NCBI GenBank assembly: GCA_023411815.1
Contig: JAEYOJ010000003.1
Coordinates: forward strand, 62,001-126,000
DNA length: 64,000 nucleotides
Source of the DNA: Pseudomonadota bacterium
Lineage (GTDB): Bacteria; Desulfobacterota; Desulfovibrionia; Desulfovibrionales; Desulfovibrionaceae
Reading direction: 5' to 3'
The translations under genes were made by a program, and so were the position numbers. How positions within the stretch are numbered: the stretch's first letter is position 1; each line of letters starts with the position of its first letter. Under the pieces are notes generated by a model, which was not told where the DNA came from, did no database searches, and saw only the letters and a program-made list of their open reading frames with translations. Below, piece after piece: positions 1 to 7,929 of the stretch.

Positions 1-1284
1 CGCCAGCACCAGATAGGCCTGGGTAAGCTGGAGCACCGTCACGCCGACGCCCTGGCCGAAGGAAGCCGCGGCCGTGTCGATCTCGTTCCACTGCACATGG
101 GGGCGGATGAGCCCGCGGCTCTCGGCGGACAGGGGCAGATTACTGGGACGGCCGAAACCCAGCGCGGACATGTAGCTCGAATAACGTTCGGCGCCCAGTT
201 CCAGACCAAGCTTGGCCGAACCGATATTGGAGGACAGGCTGAGCACGTCGGATACGGACAGCTCACCATAAGGATGCGTGTCGCGGATGATCTTGCTGCG
301 CAGACGCCAGCGGCCGTTCTCGCAGAACACCGGATCCGAGGGGCGGTGCAGCCCCTCCTCGAGCACCGCCGCGATGAGGAACGGCTTCATGGTCGAGCCC
401 GGCTCGATGATGTCCAGAGCCAGCCGATTGCGCCAGCGGCTGGGCGACTTGCCCCGGTAGGCGTTGGGATTGAAGAACGGATAGCTGGCCCAGGCCAGAA
501 TGTCGCCGCTAGGGACGTCGATGACGAGGCAACCGCCCCAGGAAGCTCCATACTGGGTCACGGCCCGTGCCAGGGCCGTTTCCGCCTCGGTCTGCACCTG
601 CACGTCGATGGTCAGGCGCACGTCGCGCCCGTCGATATCCATCTCGCGCCCTTCGGCATCCAGGTAGAGCCTGTGCCCCGCTGCATCGCGGGCCAGCACT
701 ATCTCGGCCGTGCGCCCGGCCAGTTCGCCGTCGAAAGACCGCTCCAGCCCCTCCAGGCCTTCTCCGTCCAGGCCGACGAAGCCAAGGAGAGGGCCGGCCA
801 CATGGCCGTTGGGATAGAGCCTGGCGTACTCGGGCACCAAATGGATGCCCGGCAGCTTTTTCTGCCTGATCTTGGCCGCGGCCCGGTCGTCGATCTGCCT
901 GGCCAGCCAGATGAAGTTTTTTTGGGAGCGCAACTTCTTGGCCAGCGAGTTCACCGGTTCACCCAGAATGGGCGAGAGCACCTGGGCCGCCTGCAAGGTA
1001 TCGGGAATCTCCAGGGGACGGGCGTAGACCGACTCGATGGGGATCGATTTGGCCAGGACGACGCCGTTCCGGTCATAAATCTCACCGCGCCGTCCGCGCT
1101 CGAACTCCGCGGAGAGGTGCTGACGCCTGGCCAGTTCGGAGTACTGCGGGCCCTTGACGATCTGGACCCAGCCGGCCCGGAGCCACAGCCCCAGCCAGGC
1201 AAACAGAAAGAAGGCCAGACCGACGATCAGTCTGCGCCTGCTCACGTCCTTCGCTTTGCCTGTTGTCAGCTGCATCGGAACCAT
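1..1284 (-). CDS. ftsI: Penicillin-binding protein, FtsI-type septal transpeptidase (3' end outside window)
   Basis: Septal peptidoglycan DD-transpeptidase, anchored in the inner membrane with its catalytic domain in the periplasm. The 428 residues inside the window show a short cytoplasmic N-terminus, one membrane segment (about residues 19-37), a PBP dimerisation domain beginning at the RGEIYDRNG motif (67-74), and the transpeptidase domain with the active-site STMK (Ser297, Lys300) followed by the SSN triad (351-353). The KTG motif lies beyond the edge. The ATG at 1284 has GGAG a few bases upstream. The gene follows ftsL by 41 bases in the conserved mraZ-rsmH-ftsL-ftsI order, which fixes its identity as the division PBP rather than an elongation PBP. 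Confidence 0.93.
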   Translation of the reverse strand, partial: MVPMQLTTGKAKDVSRRRLIVGLAFFLFAWLGLWLRAGWVQIVKGPQYSELARRQHLSAEFERGRRGEIYDRNGVVLAKSIPIESVYARPLEIPDTLQAAQVLSPILGEPVNSLAKKLRSQKNFIWLARQIDDRAAAKIRQKKLPGIHLVPEYARLYPNGHVAGPLLGFVGLDGEGLEGLERSFDGELAGRTAEIVLARDAAGHRLYLDAEGREMDIDGRDVRLTIDVQVQTEAETALARAVTQYGASWGGCLVIDVPSGDILAWASYPFFNPNAYRGKSPSRWRNRLALDIIEPGSTMKPFLIAAVLEEGLHRPSDPVFCENGRWRLRSKIIRDTHPYGELSVSDVLSLSSNIGSAKLGLELGAERYSSYMSALGFGRPSNLPLSAESRGLIRPHVQWNEIDTAAASFGQGVGVTVLQLTQAYLVLA

Positions 1285-1325
1285 AGCTCTCCGGACTAGG
1301 CCGCTTTCAAGGCGAATCGGCTCGG

Positions 1326-1613
1326 CTACTGAACCGCAGGTCCAGGCCGGGCCGCTTCTAAACGTCGTATCTGCCCGGTCTGGGCCGGCCGGAGTCCAAA
1401 CTCCGGCGCCTTGCGCCGCAGGTTGTACGGCGCGCACATGTTGTTCCGCTCCATCTCCAGCTTGTCGACGAGCGAGCGCAGTTCCCGCGACTCCAGCTCA
1501 AGGCGGCGCAGACCGTAAGCCAACTCCACGCGCTCGATGTTCAGCCACACGAGCCCCAAGCCCAGGAACAGCGTCAGGGCCAAGTTGACGGCCAGTACGT
1601 GCCCGCTTTTCAC
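1326..1613 (-). CDS. ftsL: Cell division protein FtsL-like
   Basis: Small bitopic division protein of 95 residues. It has a hydrophobic segment at about residues 5-22 followed by a leucine- and charge-rich stretch that would form the periplasmic coiled coil. The GTG at 1613 overlaps the stop of rsmH in a GTGA arrangement, suggesting translational coupling. Starts further upstream would lie inside rsmH and give a low-complexity Arg/Gln-rich extension, so I reject them. FtsL sequences are poorly conserved, so the call rests mainly on topology, size and position between rsmH and ftsI. Confidence 0.8.
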   Translation of the reverse strand: MKSGHVLAVNLALTLFLGLGLVWLNIERVELAYGLRRLELESRELRSLVDKLEMERNNMCAPYNLRRKAPEFGLRPAQTGQIRRLEAARPGPAVQ

Positions 1614-2596
1614 AGTCCGGCCTCCCCCACCCTCTCGGCCGCGCGCAGCTTGGCGCTGCGACTGCGGGGATTGGCGGCCATTTCCTGCTCCGACGGCGCC
1701 AGAGGCTTCTTTGTCAGCAGCCTGAGCCTGGGCTGTCCGCCGCAATCGCAGAACGGCTGCGTCCTGGGGCAACGGCACTCCCTGGCCTCATCCCGGAAAG
1801 CCCGCTTCACCAGACGGTCCTCCAGGGAATGAAAAGATATGATGGCCACCCGGCCGCCGGGGCTCAACCGGTCCGTGATGCGCGATAGGAAGGATTCCAG
1901 CTCTTCCAGTTCCCGGTTCACAGCCATACGCAGGGCCTGAAAGGTTCTCGTGGCCGGATGGTTGCGCGCCGTGCGCCGCCATTTAGCCGGATATGCCTGC
2001 TCCACGATGGCGGCAAGCTCCACCGTCGTCTCGATATCCTTGTCCTGCCTGGCCTGCACGATGGCCCTGGCGATGCGCCCGGCCATGGGCTCCTCGCCCA
2101 GGTCTCGGATGATCTCCTTGAGCCGTTCGCAGGAGGCCTTGTTGACCACCTGCGATGCCGGCGCGGCGCCGCTGTCAGGGTCCATGCGCATGTCCAGCGG
2201 CCCCTCGGCCAGGAAACTGAAGCCGCGTTCGGCCGTATCCACCTGCAACGAGGATATGCCCAAATCCAGCAGCGCTCCGTCGAGCAGGTCCCAGCCCAGG
2301 ATTTCCATCTCGGCCTCGAAGCTGCTGTAAGGAGCCTGGACAAGGTGCGCTGCCTGGCCGAAGCGGGCCAGACGGGCCCTGGCCCGCTCCAGGGCCTGGG
2401 CGTCGCGATCCAGCCCCAGCAGTTCGGCTCCCTGCCCGGCGCGCTCCAGAATGGCCTCGCCGTGGCCGCCCATGCCCAGGGTGCCGTCCAGATATCGGCC
2501 GCCCGGCCTGGGAGCCAGGAACTCCAGAGCCTCTTCGAGCATAACGCTGATGTGACCGTGCTCGCCTTGCTCCTTGCGTGCCATCTCGCGCATCAT
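1610..2596 (-). CDS. rsmH: 16S rRNA m4C1402 methyltransferase RsmH (MraW)
   Basis: SAM-dependent N4-methyltransferase acting on C1402 of 16S rRNA. The 328 residues start with the family N-terminal HISVMLEEAL, then the SAM-binding YLDGTLGMGGHG, and a late block VAIISFHSLEDRLVKRAF that is characteristic of RsmH. Length is normal for the family. It starts three bases after the mraZ stop and overlaps ftsL by four bases. The first ATG (2596) is followed directly by another ATG, and a third in-frame ATG lies three codons on, so the exact N-terminus is uncertain by a few residues. Confidence 0.95.
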   Translation of the reverse strand: MMREMARKEQGEHGHISVMLEEALEFLAPRPGGRYLDGTLGMGGHGEAILERAGQGAELLGLDRDAQALERARARLARFGQAAHLVQAPYSSFEAEMEILGWDLLDGALLDLGISSLQVDTAERGFSFLAEGPLDMRMDPDSGAAPASQVVNKASCERLKEIIRDLGEEPMAGRIARAIVQARQDKDIETTVELAAIVEQAYPAKWRRTARNHPATRTFQALRMAVNRELEELESFLSRITDRLSPGGRVAIISFHSLEDRLVKRAFRDEARECRCPRTQPFCDCGGQPRLRLLTKKPLAPSEQEMAANPRSRSAKLRAAERVGEAGL

Positions 2597-2599
2597 GGC

Positions 2600-3049
2600 T
2601 TACAGACTCACCTCTATGCCCGTGGCCGCTATGGCCTCCGAGCAGTCTTCGTGCACTTGCGACAGAATTTGCTCGTCATGGCGTCTCTTGTCCCAAATTT
2701 CGAACTTGCGCCCCATGCCCACAAGGTAGATCTCCTTGTCCAACGCGGCGTATTCGCGCAGGGACGGCGGAACGAGAATGCGCCCCTGGGGGTCGAGGGT
2801 CACTTCCTGGGCGCCACCCAGAAAGAACCGCAGGAAGGCGCGCACCTTCAAGGGAGGATTCTTGACCTGGCTCAGCTTGAGTTCGATCTCCTCCCATTCC
2901 GGCAAGGGGTAGCAGGATATGGCCTCGTCGTAATTGGTCAGCATGAGCTTGCCTTCCGGGGCCGCGGCCACGACTTGATCCCGGAATTCAGGCGGGATCA
3001 TGAGTCTGCCCTTGGCATCGATGTTGCGCAGTGATCTGCCCCGGAACAT
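2600..3049 (-). CDS. mraZ: Transcriptional regulator MraZ
   Basis: AbrB-fold DNA-binding regulator at the head of the division and cell wall cluster. The 149 residues contain the two SpoVT/AbrB-like halves: an N-terminal MFRGRSLRNIDAKGRLMIP motif and a second half with TLDPQGRILVPPSLREYA. Members repress their own dcw promoter by binding short direct repeats. Such repeats are visible just upstream (3069-3093), supporting autoregulation. RsmH follows after three bases. Confidence 0.95.
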   Translation of the reverse strand: MFRGRSLRNIDAKGRLMIPPEFRDQVVAAAPEGKLMLTNYDEAISCYPLPEWEEIELKLSQVKNPPLKVRAFLRFFLGGAQEVTLDPQGRILVPPSLREYAALDKEIYLVGMGRKFEIWDKRRHDEQILSQVHEDCSEAIAATGIEVSL

Positions 3050-3068
3050 GCCCTTTGCCCCTTAAGTT

Positions 3069-3093
3069 CCCACTAATTACCACATAATCCCAC
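3069..3093 (-). promoter_or_regulatory. Probable MraZ operator: three 5-base repeats spaced 10 bp
   Basis: Read on the minus strand, GTGGG, GTGGT and GTGGG occur with exactly five bases between them, giving a 10-bp period on one DNA face. They end 20 bases before the mraZ start codon. Known MraZ operators are three or more TGGGN-type direct repeats separated by 5 nt, so this fits autorepression of the cluster. Confidence 0.75.
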
Positions 3094-3119
3094 TCACTCC
3101 TCATCCAGACACTAAATTT

Positions 3120-3125
3120 TGTCAA
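3120..3125 (-). promoter_or_regulatory. Candidate -35 element for mraZ
   Basis: A perfect TTGACA on the minus strand lies 71 bases upstream of the mraZ ATG, and the MraZ repeats fall downstream of it. No good -10 hexamer is found at 16-18 bases, so only the -35 half is supported. Confidence 0.3.
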
Positions 3126-3772
3126 TCTAAAAGAGACTTGACAGCGAACAAAGCCGTGTCCGAACCGCAAAAAATGCCCTAACCAGGCTGATGAACTTGG
3201 GAATGGCTCCAGTGTTTTTTTTTTGCAGACGGAAAAAATGGGACTATAGATGATCGCGCACGCATGTCCGCAGGTCTCCATAACCGCGAACACGATCTTA
3301 CGGCCGATAAGCAGCTACCCAGAGCTATGGCGCGTGACTTCAACCATCATCTGCCGGCCACGAAATGGGTGGGGGGCTTGACCAGGATTGCACATCCGGC
3401 GCGCAGCGTCTCTGCCGCGTCAGAATCCGCCGCGGATTCACCCCCGGGGAGGTCCACGGCAAGAGGCGCTGGAATCCAGTTCGTAGCCTCTCCGCAAGCC
3501 AGCGATCCCTCCAGGCCATGTTTGCGGCTGCATAGAAGGAAGAAGAGACGCGCATGGGCATAAGAGCGCTCACACCCCATGCTATGTCGCGCCGACGGCC
3601 ACCCAAATGGCGCTTGCAAACGCATTGGAAAGGTTGATATCAAGGTTCAGGGGTTTAGGGGAAATGCGAATCGATTGATGATTTGTGTCTAGTAATTGCG
3701 CTCATGTTACCGACCACTGAATGCATTTCATTCCGTAGGCCGGAATGTGCGCCTAACGCCATGTAAAGCACC
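3126..3772. other. Intergenic region between mraZ and the HD-GYP gene
   Basis: About 650 bases between divergent genes. Open frames here are short, lack ribosome binding sites and have no recognisable domain, so I call no gene. A 7-bp inverted repeat (CATTCCG and CGGAATG around a 5-base spacer, 3729-3747) lies 26 bases before the HD-GYP start and could be a regulator site. Confidence 0.5.
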
Positions 3773-4810
3773 ATGACAAAGAAACTACTGGACGTTCCCG
3801 ACAGCCTTAACGAAGAGTACTACCAGATCAATCTGGACATTCGTAACAGCTTTTCTAAGTACAGACCGCCGCTGAACATCTATCGATTTCATGAAAATAT
3901 AGGCAGATTGGAACCATACTACAGGGTCGGTGATCGTCTGAGCAATGAGCAGGTCGAGGAACTCGAACAGCTCGTGCAGGAAGGGTTCGCCTTTGTATCG
4001 CGCAGCGACCATCCCATTTACGTCAAGCACATCAGCCATCAGCTCGACCTGGTGCTCATCGACAAGAATCTAAAGCCCAGTGAGATCTGCGACATCTTCA
4101 TGCAAGCCCTGACCATGCGCATGGAGCACTTCCTGGAGCAGCCGGTCAAGGCGATCTATGAACGCCTGCGCGAGGACATCCTGGTGCTCACGGAATATCT
4201 TTCGGCCGACATCTACCGCATCAAGGGTCTGATCAAACGGCTGCACAAGAAGCACACGCTGGCCAACCATTCGGTCAACAGCGGTATCGTGGGTTTAGGA
4301 CTTTTCCTTAGCATGCAGTCCGAGGATTTCACCAAGACCGACATCCCGCGAAAGAACCTGGACAACATGGCCTTGGCTCTGTTCCTGCACGACGTGGGCA
4401 TGGCCAAGATTCCCGCCTTCATCCGGGACAAGACCAACAACCTGACGCCCGAGGAGCAGTCCAAGCTCCTGCAGCATCCCAAGCTTGGCTACGAAGTGCT
4501 GACCAAGATCGACGCCAAGTTCAGCGAGGCGGAAAAGGCCGTCCTGGAACATCACGAGCGCATGAACGGCTCCGGCTACCCCAACAAGCTCAAGGAAAAT
4601 GAAATATCCTTCGTCGGCCGGCTCACGGGAATCGTGGACTCCTACTGCGCGATGATCACCGACAAGCCCTACGGCGAGAGCATGGACCCGGAAACCGCGG
4701 TCAAGGAGCTTGCCCGCGACGAAAAACGCTATGATCCCAAGATAACAAAATTTTTCCAATCCGAAGTGCTCGTCAAGAAGCTCCCTGTCGCCACGCGCGA
4801 CATCGGCTAG
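3773..4810 (+). CDS. HD-GYP domain protein (likely c-di-GMP phosphodiesterase)
   Basis: Cytoplasmic protein of 345 residues. The C-terminal half carries the HD-GYP signature: His166, HD at 206-207 (FLHDVGMAKIP), His235 in QHPKLGYE, HHE at 260-262 and GYP at 268-270. These metal and substrate ligands appear intact, so degradation of cyclic di-GMP is the expected activity. The N-terminal 150 residues match no domain I can name and may be a sensory or PilZ-like region. There is no membrane segment. The ATG is preceded only by a weak ribosome binding site. It is followed by a strong terminator and stands alone. Confidence 0.85.
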   Translation: MTKKLLDVPDSLNEEYYQINLDIRNSFSKYRPPLNIYRFHENIGRLEPYYRVGDRLSNEQVEELEQLVQEGFAFVSRSDHPIYVKHISHQLDLVLIDKNLKPSEICDIFMQALTMRMEHFLEQPVKAIYERLREDILVLTEYLSADIYRIKGLIKRLHKKHTLANHSVNSGIVGLGLFLSMQSEDFTKTDIPRKNLDNMALALFLHDVGMAKIPAFIRDKTNNLTPEEQSKLLQHPKLGYEVLTKIDAKFSEAEKAVLEHHERMNGSGYPNKLKENEISFVGRLTGIVDSYCAMITDKPYGESMDPETAVKELARDEKRYDPKITKFFQSEVLVKKLPVATRDIG

Positions 4811-4824
4811 CCGCCCGCGACCAC

Positions 4825-4860
4825 ACGGCCCGCCAGCAAGCCTGGCGGGCCGTTCCTTTT
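4825..4860 (+). terminator. Rho-independent terminator of the HD-GYP gene
   Basis: A perfect 12-bp stem (ACGGCCCGCCAG with its complement) and a 5-base loop, followed by TCCTTTT, starting 14 bases after the stop. Confidence 0.85.
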
Positions 4861-4880
4861 CTCAAGCCAAGGTCGATCGG

Positions 4881-5366
4881 CTAAAACGACTTGACCATCT
4901 CGCGGCTGATCTCGCTGAACAAGTCGTTTATGAGCACCACTCCGATGGGCTTGGCCCCCTCTTCCACGACGGCCCAGCGGACCTTGCTGTCCACCAGCTT
5001 GTTTAGCACCAATAATACAGGATCGTTGGGCCGCACGGTGGGGGGCCTGCGTTCCATGATGTCCTTTACGCTGCGGTGGCAGCACAGGGTGCATGCCTTG
5101 GCGAAGGCGCGGTCCCAGTCCGTCTCCTCGGCATTGCGCACGACGTCGTCGCGCAACACGCAATCCTCTATGGCGCGCAGCATGTCGCGGGCAGTGATCA
5201 CGCCTGCTAGCTGACCGCTCTCCTTTATCACGATGGCGAAGTCGTCGTCGGCATGCTTGCTTATGGATTCGCGAAGTTTGGTGATGACCTCGGCCATGCT
5301 CGTCTTTTCCTCCACGACAAGGAATTCCTCGCGCATGATGTCCCAGGCTCGTTTGCGCAGCAGCAT
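4881..5366 (-). CDS. CBS-domain pair protein
   Basis: Soluble protein of 161 residues made almost entirely of two CBS domains (about residues 8-65 and 99-155). Such pairs bind adenine nucleotides and regulate partner proteins. The linker between them contains a cysteine cluster, CTLCCH (Cys92, 95, 96), which could bind metal or respond to redox. I placed the start at 5366 because GAGGAG lies seven bases upstream. The frame stays open for another 49 codons, but that extension encodes a tandem heptamer repeat and looks non-coding. It lies downstream of the HD-domain gene in the same direction. The partner is unknown. Confidence 0.8.
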   Translation of the reverse strand: MLLRKRAWDIMREEFLVVEEKTSMAEVITKLRESISKHADDDFAIVIKESGQLAGVITARDMLRAIEDCVLRDDVVRNAEETDWDRAFAKACTLCCHRSVKDIMERRPPTVRPNDPVLLVLNKLVDSKVRWAVVEEGAKPIGVVLINDLFSEISREMVKSF

Positions 5367-5406
5367 TCGGTTCTCCTCACTGATGTTTGAGCTGTCCGGC
5401 AGTGCC

Positions 5407-5448
5407 GGTGTCTGGTGTCTGGGGTCAGGTGTCTGGTATCTGGTGTCA
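5407..5448. repeat. Tandem heptanucleotide repeat, six copies
   Basis: Six consecutive 7-mers: GGTGTCT, GGTGTCT, GGGGTCA, GGTGTCT, GGTATCT, GGTGTCA. They lie in the gap between the HD-domain gene and the CBS gene, just upstream of the CBS gene's ribosome binding site. Confidence 0.85.
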
Positions 5449-5513
5449 CGGTTCCGCATCCAGAGGCAGCGCCTTGCCGCCCGGTCCCAATGGCTGATAA
5501 GCCCTTTGCGCAC

Positions 5514-6755
5514 TCAATCGAAATCTGCAAGCAGCGAGCCTATGTGCACGCCGCTCTTGTACGAATCCTTCTGGTAAGAGCTCTTGATGCGCCACAGGGA
5601 CTGCTGCAACTGGTCAGAGGTGATGCCGTTACGCAGGGCCGTATAGGCTTCGATGAACGCGGCCAGGTTGTCGCACAGCTTGACCAGTTCGCCGTCACGC
5701 GGGTCGAAACGGTCGTCGTTGTACCATTCCTGGAGATCCTCGAAGCTGACCAGCGCCACTCCACCGTTCTGGCGCACGGTATTACCGAGTTCCTGCTCCA
5801 GGCCGTAGCCCAGGAAATACTTGAGCCGTTCGGCGATCTCCGGATGCCCTCCGGCCGACAGTCCGGCGAAAACCCGGTTCTGCAGCTCCTTCTCCTCGTA
5901 TTCCCGGACGATATCGGCGATGCCCGCCACACTTCTTTTGACCGGCGAGATGATGTCGCGGGTCAGCAGCTCGGGCAGGTCGTGGAACAGTCCGGTGAAG
6001 AAATTGTTCAGTCTGCGCCCCCGGCAAGCCCCGATCTCCAGGCTGAAGAGATAGGCGAAGGCGGCCACGATGAACAGGTGCCCCAGCACCGAGGTCTCGG
6101 GTATGCGCGGAGTCTGGGACCAGCGGCGCTGAAAACGCAGCCTGCCGCAGAGCTTGGCGAAGCGGGCCAGCGCCGAGGCCTCGTCCATGAGCTCCGGCAC
6201 TCCGCGCAGATCGAGATGACCATTCAGGATGGCCGTGAAATCATCCTCGATCTCGTCGAGCTCCTCGTCCCAGGGATTCAGGCCCTTGATGAGGTGAAAC
6301 TCGTAGCGGCTGGCGTAAATGTGCGAGGCGTGCAGAATGCGCCCGGCCAAATCCTGCTGATCCGGCACCGCGAGGTAGTCGCGCATGCGGCCCATGAATT
6401 CCTCGCCAAGGGTCTGGATGCGCGGGGTCAGCTCCGCGAGCACCCATTCCGACAGCCGGCGGTAGTGGGCGGGGTTGGCCTTTATCTGATAGAAGACCGG
6501 CGGCTTGATGTCCGTGATGACCAGGCGGAAGAAATAGTCGAACAGGCCGCCCTCAACCAGCCGGTCGGCCAGGCTCCAGCGTTCCTCTTCCCCCAGCTCC
6601 TGGCTGTTCTCCATGTACAAGAGCCAGGCGATCATCATTTTGTGCGCCTGCTTGTCCACCTCGAACAGCTCCATGGGTCGCAGCTTGTCGTTCCAGCGCT
6701 TCATGAACGAGCCCGAAAAGACAAGTTGCAAAAGGCTCTTTCTAATACTTGGCAT
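5514..6755 (-). CDS. HD-domain hydrolase (HD_3 / YfbR-like)
   Basis: Soluble protein of 413 residues. The metal-binding HD motif is visible in FFTGLFHDLPELLTRD, preceded by a histidine in LGHLFIVAAF and followed by conserved acidic residues in the helical region, as in YfbR-like 5'-nucleotidases and other HD_3 proteins. It is about twice the length of YfbR. The first 200 residues are helical with no domain I recognise. It heads a minus-strand pair with the CBS protein, and a link to nucleotide sensing is an inference from that pairing. Substrate unknown. Confidence 0.75.
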   Translation of the reverse strand: MPSIRKSLLQLVFSGSFMKRWNDKLRPMELFEVDKQAHKMMIAWLLYMENSQELGEEERWSLADRLVEGGLFDYFFRLVITDIKPPVFYQIKANPAHYRRLSEWVLAELTPRIQTLGEEFMGRMRDYLAVPDQQDLAGRILHASHIYASRYEFHLIKGLNPWDEELDEIEDDFTAILNGHLDLRGVPELMDEASALARFAKLCGRLRFQRRWSQTPRIPETSVLGHLFIVAAFAYLFSLEIGACRGRRLNNFFTGLFHDLPELLTRDIISPVKRSVAGIADIVREYEEKELQNRVFAGLSAGGHPEIAERLKYFLGYGLEQELGNTVRQNGGVALVSFEDLQEWYNDDRFDPRDGELVKLCDNLAAFIEAYTALRNGITSDQLQQSLWRIKSSYQKDSYKSGVHIGSLLADFD

Positions 6756-6903
6756 GACCTGATTTTTCGGTTACATCCACCCCTCGCGTCTCCCGTCCGT
6801 TACAACTTTCCCCGGCGAGACGTTCTAGCCCGTGGTCAGGCAAAGCACAAGCCCGGGTCGATTAAGGTTTTTTGTGCTTTTCAAGGCTTCGGGAGCTGGT
6901 CCC

Positions 6904-6932
6904 TTGACAGCGCCCGCGTTTCTGACTAAGAA
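6904..6932 (+). promoter_or_regulatory. Candidate promoter of rplM-rpsI
   Basis: TTGACA at 6904-6909, a 17-base spacer, then TAAGAA (three of six consensus matches). It lies 35 bases upstream of the rplM ATG. Confidence 0.4.
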
Positions 6933-6966
6933 GTTACCCCTTCGAGTTCTGAGCAAGGAGCTTTTC

Positions 6967-7398
6967 ATGAAGACATATACCCCCAAGCCCCAGGATATTC
7001 AGCGCGACTGGTACATCGTCGACGCTGACGACAAGATCCTGGGCCGCCTGGCCACCCAGATCGCGCTCCGCCTGCGCGGCAAGCACAAGCCCGAGTACAC
7101 GCCCTACGTGGACAACGGCGACTTCATCGTTGTGGTCAATGCCGCCAAGATCAAGGTCACCGGCAAGAAGATGACCGACAAGATCTACAAGAAGCACACC
7201 GGCCACATGGGCGGACTCAAGGAAACCCCTCTGAAGGACATGCTGGCGAAAAAGCCCGAGGATGTCATCATCCTGGCGGTCAAGGGCATGCTGCCCAAGA
7301 CCCGTCTCGGCAGGGCGCTTCTCAAGAAGCTCAAAGTCTATGCCGGAACCGAACACCCGCATTCCTCCCAGCAGCCCAAGCAGCTGGAACTCGCCTAG
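6967..7398 (+). CDS. rplM: 50S ribosomal protein L13
   Basis: Large-subunit ribosomal protein, 143 residues, normal length. Recognisable blocks are WYIVDADDKILGRLATQIA near the N-terminus, GKHKPEYTPYVDNGDF, and KGMLPKTRLGRALLKKLKVY near the C-terminus. The ATG at 6967 follows AAGGAG by five bases. An in-frame extension of 45 codons upstream lacks a ribosome binding site and runs through the promoter, so it is rejected. Forms the usual rplM-rpsI pair, 21 bases apart. Confidence 0.98.
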   Translation: MKTYTPKPQDIQRDWYIVDADDKILGRLATQIALRLRGKHKPEYTPYVDNGDFIVVVNAAKIKVTGKKMTDKIYKKHTGHMGGLKETPLKDMLAKKPEDVIILAVKGMLPKTRLGRALLKKLKVYAGTEHPHSSQQPKQLELA

Positions 7399-7419
7399 GC
7401 GAATCACGGAGAGAGCGAC

Positions 7420-7812
7420 ATGAGCGAAGATTTCTTCTACGGCACCGGCAAGCGGAAAAACTCCGTGGCCCGTACGCGCCTGTACAAGGGCACCGGGCAG
7501 ATCGTCATCAATGATCGTCCTTACGAGGAGTACTTTCCTCGCGCCACGCTGCAGATGATCATCCGTCAGCCCCTGAACCTGACCAAGCTGCTCGGCAAGG
7601 TGGATGTCAAGGTCAACGTCTGTGGCGGCGGCGTCGCCGGACAGGCCCAGGCCGTGCGCCACGGCATATCCCGCGCCCTGCTGCAGCTCGACGTGAACCT
7701 GCGCCCCGTTCTCAAGCGGGCGGGTTTCCTGACCCGCGACTCCCGCGAGAAGGAACGCAAGAAGTACGGTCAGCGCGCCGCCCGCGCCCGCTACCAGTAC
7801 TCCAAGCGCTAA
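7420..7812 (+). CDS. rpsI: 30S ribosomal protein S9
   Basis: Small-subunit protein of 130 residues with the family hallmarks FYGTGKRKNSVARTRLYKGTG at the start, GGGVAGQAQAVRHGISRAL in the middle and the basic C-terminal tail ending KKYGQRAARARYQYSKR, which reaches toward the P-site tRNA. It is preceded by GGAGAG and follows rplM by 21 bases. A strong terminator follows. Confidence 0.98.
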   Translation: MSEDFFYGTGKRKNSVARTRLYKGTGQIVINDRPYEEYFPRATLQMIIRQPLNLTKLLGKVDVKVNVCGGGVAGQAQAVRHGISRALLQLDVNLRPVLKRAGFLTRDSREKERKKYGQRAARARYQYSKR

Positions 7813-7844
7813 ACCGCGCCGGGTTCCCATTCACGCGACCAATG

Positions 7845-7873
7845 GGGCGAAGCCGCTCGGCTTCGCCCTTTTT
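7845..7873 (+). terminator. Terminator of rplM-rpsI
   Basis: An 11-bp perfect stem (GGGCGAAGCCG), a two-base apex and TTTTT, 32 bases after the rpsI stop. Confidence 0.85.
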
Positions 7874-7929
7874 GTGTTTCTGCCTCATTCATCCGGCCTG
7901 TCCAAGCCGCCCGATTTGCCGGAGGAGCC

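Noticed and set aside
97..1299. Plus-strand frame opposite ftsI
   Set aside because: The minus strand carries the penicillin-binding protein with STMK and SSN motifs in the conserved division gene order.
5407..5448. CRISPR-like array
   Set aside because: Units are 7 bases and directly adjacent with no spacers, and no cas gene is present.
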